NCBI GenBank assembly: GCA_018221165.1
Contig: JAAOYD010000036.1
Span: 1-8,056 of the forward strand
DNA: 8,056 nt
From: Candidatus Woesearchaeota archaeon
Lineage (GTDB): Archaea > Nanobdellota > Nanobdellia > Woesearchaeales > UBA525
Direction of reading: 5' to 3'
The notes beneath the pieces are model-generated. The model had not been told where the DNA came from and made no database searches. It worked only from the letters and a program-made list of their open reading frames with translations. The translations under genes and the position numbers were made by a program. This document shows, piece after piece, positions 6,980-8,056 of the stretch; the first letter of the stretch is position 1; every line of letters begins with the position of its first letter.

Positions 6980-8016
6980 ACCTTCCTCACCGTTCCGTTG
7001 TCTGCATCGACCTTGATTATATCGCCGTCTTTAAACACTTTGGTTGCGTGCTTTGTGCCGATGACACAGGGCTTCTTGAGCTCGCGGGCTAGGACTGCAG
7101 CGTGGCACATCACGCCGCCCTCGTCGCTTACCACGGCGGCGCTCTGTTGCAGTAGTGGAAGGATGCTTGGATGCGTGTTGATTGAGACGAGGATATCGCC
7201 ATCCTCGAAGCCGTCGCCGTCCGCGAGGTCATTCACGATGCGCACCCTACCTCGCGCTTTTCCAGGATAGGCTCCCTGTCCCTTGACTTGATCTTCTTCC
7301 TCCTCAGCCGTCTCGATGCCTATTTTGCTTGGGAAGTCATTGTCATAGTTGAAGACAATCTCCCCAGTCTCCGGTTCGCTCCAGAAGACGCAGTGTTCGC
7401 GCTTCATGATATCATCGGGTAACCTGCCCTCCAGCGCAGCCTCCAGCTCTCTCGGGGTGAGGAAGGCGCAGAGCGAGGCCTCCACACCGGCCTTCTCCGC
7501 TGCGCGCTTCCAGAGCGGCCTGAAGACCTTCTCGACATAGTCGAGGTAATATGACCTGCTCCTGAGCGGCTCGAAGAGCTCAATAAGCTCGCGGTTCTCG
7601 GCCTTCAGGTCCCCGTTCTCGATGGCGTCGAGGAGCCGATAGGGGATGAGGGTACCGAAGGTGAAGCATTCGGAGAACTCCTCGTATAGCTCTTTGAGCT
7701 GGCCGGCCGCGCCTGCCATGCGGGACAATGCGGTCCGGTTCGCTGCCGCTCCGCGCTCCGCCCATTCCTTGAGCCGCGGGTCCTTTTTCCTGACGAGCTC
7801 GGCGAAGAAGTCGTTCGACCCTATGAGTTCTTTCCCTGACTTGTAGAATGTTGTTATCGACTCGCGATGGACTGCAAGGTTGTGGTGCAGCTTGAAGCCG
7901 GTTGCCTTGAAGAGATGCGATCTGTAGCCCTCGTGGATAAGCGTTGAGAGGAAGAGCGGATACTTCCGCTCGAGATAGAGCTGCCAGTCGATTCGCGTCT
8001 TGGTGTAATCAACCAT
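6976..8016 (-). CDS. Short PEP-utilizer (phosphohistidine swivel) protein with reduced helical domain
   Basis: Predicted 346 aa, about 120-130 residues shorter than the paralogues. The N-terminal part (WQLYLERKYPLFLSTLIHEG near 11-30, then LKELYEEFSECF at 107-118) aligns in pattern with their first helices. The sequence then passes almost directly to RSYYLDYVEKVFRPLWKRAA at 154-173, so the middle of the helical domain, including the LT.PT segment and the coiled coil, is missing. The EEL.RR motif is degenerate (TPRELEAALEGR). The swivel domain is complete: AYPGKARGRVRIV, GDILVSINTHP, SDEGGVMCHAAVLARE with catalytic His305, ending KVDADNGTVRKV. An acidic linker (AEEEEDQ at 237-243) precedes it. 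This is the most GC-rich gene: 7441-7500 has 42 of 60 G+C. ATG at 8016 has GAGG 7 nt upstream; a TTG at 8019 is an alternative. It overlaps the upstream gene by 8 nt. Function inferred as a phosphotransfer subunit; substrate unknown. Confidence 0.88.
   Translation of the reverse strand: MVDYTKTRIDWQLYLERKYPLFLSTLIHEGYRSHLFKATGFKLHHNLAVHRESITTFYKSGKELIGSNDFFAELVRKKDPRLKEWAERGAAANRTALSRMAGAAGQLKELYEEFSECFTFGTLIPYRLLDAIENGDLKAENRELIELFEPLRSRSYYLDYVEKVFRPLWKRAAEKAGVEASLCAFLTPRELEAALEGRLPDDIMKREHCVFWSEPETGEIVFNYDNDFPSKIGIETAEEEEDQVKGQGAYPGKARGRVRIVNDLADGDGFEDGDILVSINTHPSILPLLQQSAAVVSDEGGVMCHAAVLARELKKPCVIGTKHATKVFKDGDIIKVDADNGTVRKV
6982..6988 (-). promoter_or_regulatory. Ribosome-binding site inside end of upstream gene
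   Basis: Minus-strand GAGGAAG, with the GAGG core 5 nt before ATG 6979, again within the codons for the conserved C-terminal VRK. Confidence 0.7.
7025..7050. repeat. 26-bp exact direct repeat, copy 2 (shared with 5610-5635)
   Basis: Same 26 bases as 5610-5635, in the swivel-domain coding sequence of the 346-aa protein. It points to a recent common origin or gene conversion of this segment rather than a mobile element: there is no inverted repeat or other structure around it. Confidence 0.9.
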
Positions 8017-8056
8017 CAACCTTCCTCACAATACCATTATCTGCGTCTACTTCTAC
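8009..8056 (-). CDS. C-terminal tail of another PEP-utilizer swivel-domain protein, truncated by window edge
   Basis: Only 15 residues before the TGA at 8011-8009 are visible: VEVDADNGIVRKVDG. They match the closing strand of the swivel domain in all five complete paralogues (for example VEVDADNAVVRKIE and IEVDADKGTVKKVE). The operon therefore contains at least one more member upstream. It carries two extra residues (DG) after VRKV, which makes its overlap with the next gene 8 nt instead of 4. Whether it also has a helical N-terminal domain, or instead belongs to a longer PEP synthase, cannot be seen. Confidence 0.85.
   Translation of the reverse strand, partial: VEVDADNGIVRKVDG
8021..8027 (-). 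promoter_or_regulatory. Ribosome-binding site deciding the ATG 8016 start
   Basis: Minus-strand GAGGAAG, with the GAGG core 7 nt before ATG 8016 and only 4 nt before the alternative TTG 8019. Spacing and codon type favour ATG 8016. It lies in the VRK codons of the truncated upstream gene. Confidence 0.7.

Noticed and set aside
5610..7050. Direct repeat as mobile element or attachment site
   Set aside because: Both copies lie at the same position of homologous domain-coding sequence and keep the reading frame. Common ancestry or gene conversion explains them.
8017..8019. TTG start for the 346-aa protein
   Set aside because: ATG at 8016 is directly adjacent and in frame, with better spacing (7 nt rather than 4) from GAGG. 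TTG remains possible but changes only one residue.

Overview
The window is almost entirely one dense minus-strand operon, read from the right edge towards the left. It encodes a dissected phosphoenolpyruvate-synthase-like (dikinase) system. Six proteins end in the swivelling phosphohistidine ('PEP-utilizers, mobile') domain; the most upstream is only a C-terminal tail at the window edge. One further protein is a stand-alone ATP-grasp 'PPDK N-terminal' domain. The C-terminal TIM-barrel that binds PEP/pyruvate in true PEP synthase or pyruvate phosphate dikinase is absent from every gene seen here.

Layout in order of transcription: 8056-8009 tail of a swivel protein; 8016-6976 short helical + swivel protein; 6979-5558 helical + swivel protein; 5561-4614 ATP-grasp subunit; 4617-3190, 3193-1796 and 1799-372 three more helical + swivel proteins. 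The five downstream junctions are 4-nt ATGA stop/start overlaps and the first is an 8-nt overlap, so the genes look translationally coupled. At the left edge a plus-strand gene of unknown function (1-375, start outside the window) converges on the operon and overlaps its end by 4 bp. No stretch above 300 bases lacks a gene. I see no RNA gene, CRISPR array, insertion sequence or operon promoter; the promoter must lie beyond the right edge.

Likely working model (inference): the ATP-grasp subunit binds ATP and phosphorylates the catalytic histidine of the separate swivel subunits. Each swivel subunit then passes the phosphate to a substrate held by its own divergent helical domain. The nearest known logic is rifampicin phosphotransferase (ATP-grasp, helical substrate domain, His swivel domain in one chain) and the split phenylphosphate synthase. 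One ATP-charging subunit serving five or more acceptor-specific subunits would be unusual, and the substrates cannot be read from the sequence.

Organism: a prokaryote using TGA as stop, with GAGG/GGTGG ribosome-binding sites and mixed, moderate G+C. Multi-copy stand-alone PEP-utilizer proteins with helical N-termini are, from memory, typical of candidate-phyla bacteria and DPANN or other uncultured archaea. The window does not decide between them.
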